Positions 1 through 7,222 of a stretch of 8,493 nt of DNA are shown in pieces. How positions within the stretch are numbered: the first letter of the stretch is position 1; each line of letters opens with the position of its first letter. The notes under the pieces are model-generated. The model did no database searches. It was not told the DNA's origin and saw only the letters and a program-made list of their open reading frames with translations. The position numbers were made by a program, and so were the translations under genes. The DNA is from Chlamydiia bacterium (lineage in GTDB: Bacteria; Chlamydiota; Chlamydiia; Chlamydiales; FEN-1388). The stretch spans positions 1 to 8,493 of the forward strand of contig PMZB01000009.1 of NCBI GenBank assembly GCA_003170575.1, in the 5' to 3' direction.

Positions 1-155
1 AACAGAGCGTCTCGACCGATCTAGCGCCGCTCAAGGCGCAAGATAGGTAGCAACCTGGGTTTGAAGTCTTGCGTAGAAATTAAACCACCTAATGCCTAAA
101 AACGAATTTATTGAGCACTAGCGGTGAATAGATACCAAAGAAGGATGTCAATGCT

Positions 156-2360
156 ATGCGTTTCTCTTCTTGTCTTTGTTTCTTGGCTGTTTTTTTTCAG
201 GCGTTGTTGTTTTCCGAAGATATTGACGAAACCAAGCATTCCCCTGCCGAATCCTCTGATTTTTGGGTTTCCACGAATGGCAGCGATTCCAATTCAGGTT
301 CTAAACACTCCCCTTTTCGTACCCTTCAAAGGGCGCGGAATGCCGTGAGAAGTCTCCCCTCAGGGGCATTCCAGCACCATGATGTTAACATTTACATTCG
401 TGGCGGCACCTACCGGCTCAATAAAACCTTGACGCTGACATCAATGGATTCTGGTCGTTATGGGCATAACGTGATATGGAGAGCCGCACCAGGTGAACAT
501 CCCCGTATTTGTGGGTCGATTCAGGTAACGGGTTGGAGCGTATATGACGCATCCCTGAATATTTATCGGGCGTATGTAGGACCGTGTCAGTCACGCCAGC
601 TATATGTGAATGGGAGACGTGCGACACGGGCGCAAACAACACCCTATCCTGCCGGCTTCCTTCCATCCTGGACTAATGGAGGCATCGAGTTTATCCCTAC
701 ATCATTGAATCCTGTTGCTTGGAGAGATCCTGCCAATTGGACAAATCCTCAGGATATTGAAGCCGTCATCATCACGCAGTGGAAGATGATGCGTATACCT
801 GTATCTTCGATCACTCCGTACAGTTCACCCAATAATGGCCTTATTGTGATCCAGGAGCCAGCCTGGACGAATGCAAATGTTTATTTTGACATTTCCACAA
901 ATCTTCCAGGTATATGGAGTTTCTGGCAAGTCACACGATTTGAGAATGCCTATGAGTTCCTAAACGAGGCGGGGCAGTGGTATCTAGATCGACAGACGGG
1001 ATGGCTATACTATATCCCGCTTGCCGGAGAGGATTTGAACACAGCGAATGTGGAGCTGCCTGTTGTTGAAACCCTGATTCAAGGTAAGGGTACGCTTCAT
1101 TCTCCTATTCACAATATACAGTTCAAAGGACTGACTTTTGCCTACGCCACCTGGCTTGATCCGAGCAGTAATAATGGATATGTCGCGGATCAGAGCGCCT
1201 TCACCCTTGTCGGTTCAAATCACCAGCCCAATTATATCGGTCATGACCAGCATGTAGTGCCAAGTCGGGGCAACCTTTCCTTTACGTATTCCAAAGACAT
1301 TCTTTTCCATGGCAATATTTTTCAGCATCTTGGCGGGGTGGGCCTTCACTTTGTTACCGGCTGCGAGAATACGGTTGTTAAAAGCAATTTATTTACGGAC
1401 ATCTCTTCTTCAGCGATTATTTTGGGAGGCGTGTCTGAAACTGACGCCCATCCTAAACATTATGATCAAACCACCCGGAATAACAATATCACCAATAATC
1501 TGGTACGGAGCGTCGGAGTCGAGTACGTTGACGCAGCAGGGATATTCGTAGGATTCTCCCGCAACACAAGGCTGAGCCATAACACGATAGTCAATGTTCC
1601 CTGGTCAGGCATTGCAATGGGCTGGGGATGGGGTTTGTTGGATAAGGGAAGCTATCCCGGGGTGTCGAACGCGATCAGCGGGCTTTGGGGTACTGTCACC
1701 AAGCTGACAGCCAATCGTGGATGTAAAATTCTTAAGAACAAGATTACGGATTTTCTCAATGTTCTTTGGGATGGGGGCGCCATTTATACGACAGGGAGGC
1801 AGGGTCCATCTCTTTTGAAGGGACTTTTGATTAAAGAAAATGTTGCGTACGGGAAACGTGTATCAGGAGGCGGTAATACGTTTTATACTGACGGGGGAAG
1901 CCGCTACATTCGCCTGGAAGGCAATATTTCATATAATAATCCCATTGGAGTCACCTATTTTGGCCCCCCTCCCCAGGCTGGAGACCCGCTTCCCTACTCT
2001 TCTCTGCCGAGCGATGGCAATAATGTGCCCTATGGCAGTGATACAGGCGGATGTATTCCTTATGGCGATATAAGATATAAAGATAATTATTGGTTGCAGT
2101 CGCCTATCCCCGACAATATTGCCCTTTATAATATTCTCTACCAGGCTTTGCTTGGCTTTCCCCCTTACTCCTCAAAGGGTTTTTTCGATATTTGTCTTTT
2201 CGCAAGTCACGGAGTGCGCTACCCAATTCACCTCACCTATGCAAACAATAAGACCTTTACTACGGTGGATCAGCTTCCGCCGAATGTCCTCTCAAATGCC
2301 GGCGTTCAGTCACGCCCCTCGTCAATTCCGAAGAATTTGTGGGTGCTGCCTGGGCCTTAA
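156..2360 (+). CDS. Exported right-handed parallel beta-helix protein, GH141-like
   Basis: 734 residues. Residues 1-20 form a signal peptide (hydrophobic core CLCFLAVFFQALLF, then acidic SEDIDE), so the protein is probably periplasmic or secreted. Residues 36-66 (FWVSTNGSDSNSGS, then PFRTLQRARNAVR) are the usual opening of bacterial beta-helix glycosidases. They are followed by an IRGGTYRLNKTL strand, RQLYVNGRRATRA at 147-159 and EFLNEAGQWYLDRQTGWLYY at 267-286. Beta-helix coils then run from about 315 to 600 (HNIQFKGLTFAYATW, NLFTDISSSAI, GIAMGWGWG). This order matches GH141 (fucosidase/xylanase) and related uncharacterised proteins; D540 in DGGAIY and D579 in YTDGGSRY are candidate catalytic acids. 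The polysaccharide substrate cannot be told. ATG 156 is the only usable start in this frame (stop codon at 129-131); AAGGA at 141-145 lies 10 bases upstream, a long spacing. Sampled coding stretches are nearer 50% GC than the nuclease region. Beta-helix fold is firm; the GH141 assignment is tentative. Confidence 0.85.
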   Translation: MRFSSCLCFLAVFFQALLFSEDIDETKHSPAESSDFWVSTNGSDSNSGSKHSPFRTLQRARNAVRSLPSGAFQHHDVNIYIRGGTYRLNKTLTLTSMDSGRYGHNVIWRAAPGEHPRICGSIQVTGWSVYDASLNIYRAYVGPCQSRQLYVNGRRATRAQTTPYPAGFLPSWTNGGIEFIPTSLNPVAWRDPANWTNPQDIEAVIITQWKMMRIPVSSITPYSSPNNGLIVIQEPAWTNANVYFDISTNLPGIWSFWQVTRFENAYEFLNEAGQWYLDRQTGWLYYIPLAGEDLNTANVELPVVETLIQGKGTLHSPIHNIQFKGLTFAYATWLDPSSNNGYVADQSAFTLVGSNHQPNYIGHDQHVVPSRGNLSFTYSKDILFHGNIFQHLGGVGLHFVTGCENTVVKSNLFTDISSSAIILGGVSETDAHPKHYDQTTRNNNITNNLVRSVGVEYVDAAGIFVGFSRNTRLSHNTIVNVPWSGIAMGWGWGLLDKGSYPGVSNAISGLWGTVTKLTANRGCKILKNKITDFLNVLWDGGAIYTTGRQGPSLLKGLLIKENVAYGKRVSGGGNTFYTDGGSRYIRLEGNISYNNPIGVTYFGPPPQAGDPLPYSSLPSDGNNVPYGSDTGGCIPYGDIRYKDNYWLQSPIPDNIALYNILYQALLGFPPYSSKGFFDICLFASHGVRYPIHLTYANNKTFTTVDQLPPNVLSNAGVQSRPSSIPKNLWVLPGP

Positions 2361-2457
2361 GAAAGACTTCTCGAGATTCTCCCGTTACTAAAAGGTCTAA
2401 TTCTTGATCTATAAATATTCTACTTCAGATTTAACCGGTCAGCTAATAGTAGTGTCT

Positions 2458-2832
2458 TTACTCAACTGAACATATTCCGCACACGTCCCATTCTCCCTCT
2501 CCATCTATCCTCAACCATATAGCGTATGTACCATCATCGAGAATATCGTTAGGAAATTCGAGATCTCCCATTCCTCGGACGGTAAGTATGATTTTACCAT
2601 TTTGAACTTGAGCCTGAGCAGGAATAGGATCCTCTTCAGTCATGGGACGTGGAGTTCCTGGATATCCAGGATACCATTCAATCATAAGGTCGGGATAATG
2701 CTCTGCCAAAAGGTCAAAGGGAATCTCTCCCTCAACACACCCGCTATGAATAATTTTTTCGAATTCCTCTAAAGGCAAGTCAGTGATAGGCACTGATATC
2801 TCTTCTACATTTCTAGATTTTCTTCTTTTCAT
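2458..2832 (-). CDS. Hypothetical acidic protein downstream of nuclease pseudogene
   Basis: 124 residues; I do not recognise the family. The N-terminus is basic (MKRRKSRN). The rest is acidic and proline-rich in the middle (YPGYPGTPRPMTEEDPIP around 54-71), and the end is aromatic and acidic (WLRIDGEGEWDVCGICSVE). There is no signal peptide or membrane segment, so it is probably cytoplasmic. The start is well supported: a G-run at 2839-2843 (AAAGGGGG) sits 6 bases before ATG 2832. The gene begins 31 bases after the stop codon of the broken YhcG-type nuclease on the same strand, so the two were probably co-transcribed, and it may have been a partner or small accessory factor. That role is only a guess from position. 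It is intact although its neighbour is not. Confidence 0.7.
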   Translation of the reverse strand: MKRRKSRNVEEISVPITDLPLEEFEKIIHSGCVEGEIPFDLLAEHYPDLMIEWYPGYPGTPRPMTEEDPIPAQAQVQNGKIILTVRGMGDLEFPNDILDDGTYAIWLRIDGEGEWDVCGICSVE

Positions 2833-3010
2833 CGATTTCCCCCTTTAAAGTTGACATTGTTAATTAAGACGGTTTGATGTAATCCAACAGCTTCGCAATT
2901 TGATCTGGAGATGGCAGTTCGTCTTGTAATTCTTTTGGTAAGCTGCCTGTAGTCTTATAGGCAGCAACATTGATTGGCCTGTTGGTCTCCTTCAAAGAAT
3001 ACTCAACAAT

Positions 3011-3018
3011 CGTCTTTG
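3011..3018 (-). other. Second frameshift site in the nuclease pseudogene
   Basis: On the - strand AAG AAC AAA is followed by a surplus G at 3014. The existing frame meets a TGA at 3003-3005 after KDDC. Skipping the G gives ACG ATT GTT GAG TAT, that is TIVEYSLKETNRPI, the conserved VEY...NRPI tail of DUF1016 proteins, which stays open for 49 more codons to the TAA at 2864. Confidence 0.75.
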
Positions 3019-3556
3019 TTCTTTTCCTTGCACAAGATAATGCCTATAGATGAATTCTCGTCTTGCAACCGAACCGTATCGTTGAGCACAGCTAGGTAAA
3101 ATTGCATTTTTCCAACAAATTCAGGGATAAATGGCCCAACCTTGAGCTCAATAGCAACCAATGATTTGAGTTTCCTATGATAAAGCAGAAGGTCAATGAA
3201 ATATTCTTGGCCACCAACCTCCAGACGATGCTGTGAACCAATAAATGAAAAAACATTACCCATTTCACGTAGAAACTTCTCTACATTTTTAAGGATAGCT
3301 TGCTCCAACTCATATTCACTATGTTCTTCGCCAAGTTCTAGGAAGTCGAAAGCATACTCATCCTTTACCGCAAGTTTTGCCTCTGGAAGCATGTTTACGG
3401 GGAGATTTGTCTCAAAGCTTGTCTGGCTAGCCATTGTCTTTTCGTAGTTCTTGTTGTCGATCTTATTCAGCAACACACGGTAGCTCCACCTATTCTTCTT
3501 CGTCATCCGCATGTAAAATTCCCGCTCGAGTTGATCTGAACACTTCGATAAAAGTG

Positions 3557-3564
3557 CTAATTTT
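3557..3564 (-). other. First frameshift site in the nuclease pseudogene
   Basis: On the - strand the codons CAC AAA ATT are followed by one surplus base (A at 3558), after which GCA CTT TTA TCG AAG TGT continues the family sequence. With that base removed, six residues (KIALLS) separate SWSH from KCSDQLERE, the spacing I recall for relatives of the family. The site follows a run of four A, a plausible slippage tract. Confidence 0.7.
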
Positions 3565-3924
3565 GTGAGACCAGCTAATTTCTGCAGACAGTGTCTGCAG
3601 TTTTTCATTTCCCAGATAAGAAGAGTAAAAATCCTTCATATTCCACAAGTTACGAGAGGAAAAACCCTTCATACCAGGAAATGATTTCTGCAAGTCCTTA
3701 GCCAGTTGCTCTACAACAGCATCTCCCCACCCAGAATTTTGTTGCTGCTCATAAAGAGTTTTCCCAATATCCCTGTAAACCTCAATTAACTCGCGATTAA
3801 CAGAGACCATCGCTCGTGTTTGAGCTTCCTTGATCCTGCCTACAATTGTTGCTAGGACCGATGTGTATCCATCCGGAACAGCAATATCTACCTCAGCCTC
3901 TACGATGCTTTTGCCCATTGGAAT

Positions 3925-3928
3925 CTCC
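3925..3928 (-). promoter_or_regulatory. Ribosome binding site deciding the nuclease start
   Basis: GGAG followed by six bases (ATTCCA) and ATG 3918 on the - strand. It selects ATG 3918 over the GTG at 3939, which has only a weak GCAGAG upstream. Confidence 0.65.
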
Positions 3929-4108
3929 AATTTTTTCACGAATGCTCTGCAAAAAAAGAGTAGGTTTTGTCAGTTTTTTTTCGTTCTCTAAGCCGCTTGA
4001 CTGTTCCTCTTCTTTTTCGCTCATACATACTTCAAAAAGAGAATTTGCGCAGAAGTTTACCATGATCGTTTAGAAGAAGCAAGGACCTAACTTATTACCA
4101 CTTTGCCC

Positions 4109-5071
4109 TCATCGCTCGTCCACGCTCCCCTTTTGTTGGAGAGCTATTTTGACAAGGTGAACATAATAGGATTTGTCCTTAATGGCCTGTATTGTATCGA
4201 CAGAGAAAATGTGATGGTCCTTAATCAGCGAAGCTACGCTGAGCGGCTGATTTGTAGGGACATCGATGGGGTTGACAATGTTCTTTTGAGAATGCTCATC
4301 GGTAGAGATATTGTCGTCGAAAAAGAGGGAAAGAGTTGTTTTGTCCTTTAGGTCGACAGGAAAAGGCTTTCCAAATTCTTGTCGCTCACCATGCTCAAAC
4401 CAGCGAGCCCAGTCGTCCTGAATGGCAACATTCCTGGTTTTTTTGAGGAAGGAGTATATTTCCTTGATATCAGAAAAAGAACCATTGCCATCGACATATA
4501 ATATACCATTTTGAAAACGAGCTTTTTCGGCGAAACGAATGTGGGCCACATTTTCAATTTCAGGAGCTACTTGGTCGAAGTCCGGACCAAAGGTTCGAAT
4601 GATGATGGAGAAATCATAACCATCCGTCCGCAGAAACTCTACCAATGAATAGAAAGAAGTAAAGACAAGAGTTTTTTGATCCTGAAGTGCTTTCAGGGCA
4701 TCTTCAAATTCAGCTAAAGCCTTTTTGTATACCTCTGGTCGGTTTTTTTCCAAAAAAGCAAGGAACCCAGAAATCTTTTTATCGCGAGCCTTCTTTAACA
4801 AAAGATCTGAAGACGACCCTGGCAGCAGATACTCTTTCACGTAGTCAGAATAGGAAATAGGGCTCCCAACTTCTGGGCCCCATTTTTCTTTATAGGTATC
4901 AGCTAAACAATGAACGATCACATCATTGCTAGACTTTCCTCCTACTGCATCAGATGCCATGATGGTCTTGTTCAGGTCAAAATGGAGAAGCAAAAGAGGC
5001 TTTTCTGATGCAATGAGAGCCCACTGGAAACAGAGAACGCCAAAAAAAATGTATAACGAGCGCCGTAGCAT
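4109..5071 (-). CDS. Exported HAD-like hydrolase (putative phosphatase)
   Basis: 320 residues from ATG 5071. Residues 1-22 (MLRRSLYIFFGVLCFQWALIAS) are a classic signal peptide, so the protein should act in the periplasm or outside. LLLLHFDLNKTI at 26-37 is HAD motif I: D32 would be the nucleophile and T36 is conserved, but the usual second Asp is N34. LVFTSF at 135-140 fits motif II (T138 or S139), and LSLFFDDN at 247-254 fits motif IV (D252, D253). The middle (about 90-130) is a Lys/Glu-rich helical cap. The fold assignment is reasonable. The D-to-N change at the general acid/base position makes phosphatase activity uncertain; it could be a transferase or a non-catalytic binder. Similar uncharacterised exported HAD proteins occur in intracellular bacteria such as legionellae and chlamydia-like organisms (recalled, not searched). 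The substrate is unknown. ATG 5083 is an alternative start adding four residues. Confidence 0.75.
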   Translation of the reverse strand: MLRRSLYIFFGVLCFQWALIASEKPLLLLHFDLNKTIMASDAVGGKSSNDVIVHCLADTYKEKWGPEVGSPISYSDYVKEYLLPGSSSDLLLKKARDKKISGFLAFLEKNRPEVYKKALAEFEDALKALQDQKTLVFTSFYSLVEFLRTDGYDFSIIIRTFGPDFDQVAPEIENVAHIRFAEKARFQNGILYVDGNGSFSDIKEIYSFLKKTRNVAIQDDWARWFEHGERQEFGKPFPVDLKDKTTLSLFFDDNISTDEHSQKNIVNPIDVPTNQPLSVASLIKDHHIFSVDTIQAIKDKSYYVHLVKIALQQKGSVDER

Positions 5072-5077
5072 AAAAAG

Positions 5078-5081
5078 CTCC
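5078..5081 (-). promoter_or_regulatory. Ribosome binding site deciding the HAD-like gene start
   Basis: GGAG, six bases (CTTTTT), then ATG 5071 on the - strand. It overlaps the alternative in-frame ATG 5083, whose own upstream site (AGGGA, 8 bases away) is weaker, and it places RR directly after the initiator Met of the signal peptide. Confidence 0.6.
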
Positions 5082-5106
5082 ATTTAATAAATCCCTACTT
5101 CACTGA

Positions 5107-5135
5107 GCTATAATAAAATAATTTATTTTCGTCAA
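5107..5135 (-). promoter_or_regulatory. Candidate sigma-70-type promoter of the HAD-like gene
   Basis: On the - strand TTGACG (5135-5130; five of six matches to TTGACA) is separated by 17 AT-rich bases from TATAGC (5112-5107; four of six matches to TATAAT). Transcription would start near 5100, about 30 bases before ATG 5071. It lies between the upstream lipase stop (5171) and this gene, so the HAD-like gene need not depend on lipase transcription. Judged by eye only. Confidence 0.45.
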
Positions 5136-5170
5136 TGCCGCTGAAGACGCAGAAATCAACCTGTTGAGAA

Positions 5171-6181
5171 CTAAGGCAGGCATCTTTCATCCCGCAACGC
5201 CAGTAAAGCCGCCTCTTGGGCCACTGCTTTATGAAACCCCTCCGCAGGATGAATGCCATCCCAGAACAGATATTCATCGAAATTCTGATGGTAACAGGGG
5301 GAATAATTTGGCATAACACACGGCGAGTCCACGACACGCAAACCATACTCTCTCGGATTGGCGACCATCTGATCAAGCGTTTTATAAACATCAAGTTCTG
5401 CAATTTCAATCCCTTGCAGCCTTGAAAGCGCTATGATATGAGCTTTCAAGCCTGTATTAAAGGCTATTGTCAACTCTTTTGAAGCGTCAGCTATACCTGG
5501 ATGAAGGAGATCTAAAGAACGAAGTGTCGGAGTCTTCCCAATGTCGGGAATATCCCATACCAGAAACTTTCGTGCACCTCTTGCATAAAGCTTTTCTATG
5601 TTTTGGTCAATCTCACTCAAGGCTTCTGAAATAATAGAGGAGGCATCCTTCTGAGAAACAAGAGCATCTCGGACATCGTTGGCTCCGATCTCTAGGACGC
5701 ATAAAGTATCCCCTGGCACAACTCCTGGTGTTCGGTGAAGAAATTCGTCCACCTGTCCTGAAAGATCGATCCGATCCGTATTTTTGGTATTGCGGGCGCG
5801 GGCGCGGCCAACAGCAAAATTCGCGCGTGACCCATCCGATTCTGCGAAAGCGGGGCCACCGCTCAAAGCAAGCTTATGAGCCTCAGCAAATAGCTCAATC
5901 CAAGTCGGCCCATTGCAATAATGGTGATGGTCTTTATAGGGATAGTCCGGTACCAACAATTCATCCAGCGTATCATAAGGAGGAGCTGTCTCTCGGTGCC
6001 ACAAACTGTATGCATTTCCTGGATCTGAAAGGCTATCCCCAAACACAGCGATTTTATTAAAAAAAATATTAGCAACCGAAGCTGCTCTACTGGTCTCGCA
6101 AGACTCCCTGATCGTCATAGTACTCGACTGAGGAAACTGTTCCTCAATACCCCTTACAGGGCTTACAGAACTAACATCCAT
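5171..6181 (-). CDS. GDSL/SGNH-family lipase or esterase, no signal peptide
   Basis: 336 residues. All SGNH blocks are present: FGDSLSD with nucleophile S50, NFAVGRAR with oxyanion Gly G125, GAND with N168, and DGIHP with D308 and H311. This is the phospholipase/lecithinase/haemolysin-like branch, which hydrolyses ester bonds in lipids, glycerolipids or acylated sugars; the substrate is not readable. Unlike its upstream paralogue it has about 43 polar residues (MDVSSVSPVRGIEEQFPQSS onward) and no hydrophobic leader before the first strand (KIAVFGDS). It is either cytoplasmic or exported by a leader-independent route. The start is secure: AGAGGAG with GGAG 6 bases before ATG 6181. Cys residues at YCNGPTW, DTLC and SPC are shared with the paralogue. 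The gene starts 50 bases after the paralogue stops, on the same strand, so co-transcription is likely. Confidence 0.9.
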   Translation of the reverse strand: MDVSSVSPVRGIEEQFPQSSTMTIRESCETSRAASVANIFFNKIAVFGDSLSDPGNAYSLWHRETAPPYDTLDELLVPDYPYKDHHHYCNGPTWIELFAEAHKLALSGGPAFAESDGSRANFAVGRARARNTKNTDRIDLSGQVDEFLHRTPGVVPGDTLCVLEIGANDVRDALVSQKDASSIISEALSEIDQNIEKLYARGARKFLVWDIPDIGKTPTLRSLDLLHPGIADASKELTIAFNTGLKAHIIALSRLQGIEIAELDVYKTLDQMVANPREYGLRVVDSPCVMPNYSPCYHQNFDEYLFWDGIHPAEGFHKAVAQEAALLALRDERCLP

Positions 6182-6231
6182 GGCGCACTCCTCTTAATTT
6201 GTATAACAATTCTAAAACATTCCACAAGTAA

Positions 6232-7212
6232 TCACTCTGATTTTGAACAAAGAACAGCTGTTGCCTCACCTGAGATCACTTCGTGAAAAATCTTTGAGGG
6301 ATGAATTCCATCCCAAAACAAATATGCATCAGGGTTTTCGTGATGAGATACTTGTGCGTATGGTATGAGGCATGGAGTATCTACGACGCTTAAACCAAAC
6401 ATTTCGGGATTGGCGACCATCTGATCAAACTTTTTGAAAACATCGAGTTCTACAATTTCAATACCATCCAGCCTTGACAGGGAAGCCACAAGATGGTGTA
6501 TTCCTCTGTTAAATTTTTCCGTCAGATCTCTTGAACCCTGCGATATACCCGGGTGAATGTTATTTAAAGAACGTACCGCAGGAGTCTTGCCAATATCGGG
6601 GATGTTCCATATCAAAAACTTACGAGCCCCGTGTGCGTACAGGTTTTTTATGGTATGACTAATTTCTCCTAAAGCATCTGTAAAAATCTTGGACGTTACA
6701 TCCCCTTCTGCTGGAGCAAAAAAGGCATCGAAAATATCGTTGGCGCCTATCTCTATCGCACATAGCGTATCTTTTGACACGGTTCGGTGCACCTGACGAA
6801 GAAATGTTTCCGTCTGCTTGGCAAGATTAACCAAATCAGGATCAGGGGTATTGCGTGCACGTGCACGACCAACAGCGAAGTTCATGTGCTCACTATTTGA
6901 TCCTAAGAAAGCAGGTTGACTATTTGGGCTAAGGCCATGTGCGGTTGCAAAATGCTCAATCCATGTCGGCCCGTTACAATAGCGATGATGGCCGACGGCA
7001 TAAGGATATTTTGGTATCAGGAATTGGTCCAGAGAGTGATAAGGAGGCGTATTTTCTCTGTTCCATAAGATATAAGCATTTCCAGGATCCGAGAGACTGT
7101 CGCCAAATATAACAATTTTATCAAAGGATACCTGCGCCCATATGCTGTGAGATACAAGGAAAAACAAACTTAAAAAAATCAGAAACGTGGATCGTATAAA
7201 AACGCGAACCAT
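6232..7212 (-). CDS. Exported GDSL/SGNH-family lipase or esterase
   Basis: 326 residues from ATG 7212. Residues 1-27 (MVRVFIRSTFLIFLSLFFLV, then SHSIWAQ) form a strong signal peptide with a likely cut after WAQ. Catalytic blocks are complete: FGDSLSD with S39, NFAVGRAR with G115, GAND with N158, and DGIHP with D301 and H304. The enzyme should be a periplasmic or secreted ester hydrolase. It is clearly a tandem paralogue of the next gene (shared FGDSLSDPGNAY, NFAVGRARARNT, IPDIGKTP, DQMVANP, YLFWDGIHP; roughly half the residues identical by eye). An upstream in-frame ATG at 7254 would add MQYMQTWRQLWENS before the leader; I reject it because GGAG sits 6 bases before ATG 7212 and the longer form buries the leader. 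Phospholipase activity on host membranes is possible but not shown. Confidence 0.9.
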   Translation of the reverse strand: MVRVFIRSTFLIFLSLFFLVSHSIWAQVSFDKIVIFGDSLSDPGNAYILWNRENTPPYHSLDQFLIPKYPYAVGHHRYCNGPTWIEHFATAHGLSPNSQPAFLGSNSEHMNFAVGRARARNTPDPDLVNLAKQTETFLRQVHRTVSKDTLCAIEIGANDIFDAFFAPAEGDVTSKIFTDALGEISHTIKNLYAHGARKFLIWNIPDIGKTPAVRSLNNIHPGISQGSRDLTEKFNRGIHHLVASLSRLDGIEIVELDVFKKFDQMVANPEMFGLSVVDTPCLIPYAQVSHHENPDAYLFWDGIHPSKIFHEVISGEATAVLCSKSE

Positions 7213-7218
7213 TGAATT

Positions 7219-7222
7219 CTCC
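7219..7222 (-). promoter_or_regulatory. Ribosome binding site deciding the exported lipase start
   Basis: GGGAG with GGAG at 7222-7219, six bases (AATTCA), then ATG 7212 on the - strand. It supports the start directly before the signal peptide instead of ATG 7254. Confidence 0.65.

Larger units (their letters stand above)
2864..3918 (-). pseudogene. YhcG/DUF1016-family PD-(D/E)XK nuclease, two frameshifts
   Basis: The gene is readable in three successive frames. Segment 1 (from 3918) has the DUF1016 N-terminal helical domain: GRIKEAQTRAMVSVNRELIEVY, IGKTLYEQQ, GWGDAVVEQLAKDLQKSFPGMKGFSSRNLWNMKDFY, AEISWSH. Segment 2 gives KCSDQLEREFYMR, WSYRVLLNKIDNKNYEKT and the nuclease core EYFIDLLLYHRKLKSLVAIELKVG, with Asp and ExK of PD-(D/E)XK. 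Segment 3 supplies the usual tail TIVEYSLKETNRPINVAAYK to LLDYIKPS and a TAA at 2864-2866. Deleting one base near 3558 and one near 3014 restores a protein of about 350 residues, normal for the family. Unrepaired, products end at 3490 or 3003 and none carries both domains. ATG 3918 is preferred because GGAG lies exactly 6 bases upstream; GTG 3939 lacks a good site. Such proteins are nucleases found beside restriction systems and in mobile elements. Sequencing error is the main alternative. Confidence 0.85.

Noticed and set aside
1..123. Possible end of an upstream gene or transposase remnant at the left edge
   Set aside because: Short open stretches exist on both strands but all meet stops or have no recognisable motif; no terminal repeat is visible, so nothing can be supported.
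124..348. Alternative + frame with a hydrophobic start (MSMLCVSLLVFVSWLFFF)
   Set aside because: It overlaps the beta-helix leader in another frame and loses all homology afterwards. The 156 frame gives a complete signal peptide without needing a shift at the run of eight T near 190-197.
2361..2457. Terminator between the convergent beta-helix and orphan genes
   Set aside because: A bidirectional terminator would be expected here, but I found no stable GC-rich stem with a T-run in the 97 bases.
4103..4351. + strand frame of 82 residues opposite the HAD-like gene
   Set aside because: Antisense to a gene with clear motifs and a signal peptide; no recognisable domain.
5216..6060. + strand frames opposite the leaderless lipase
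   Set aside because: Antisense shadows of a gene with a complete SGNH catalytic set.
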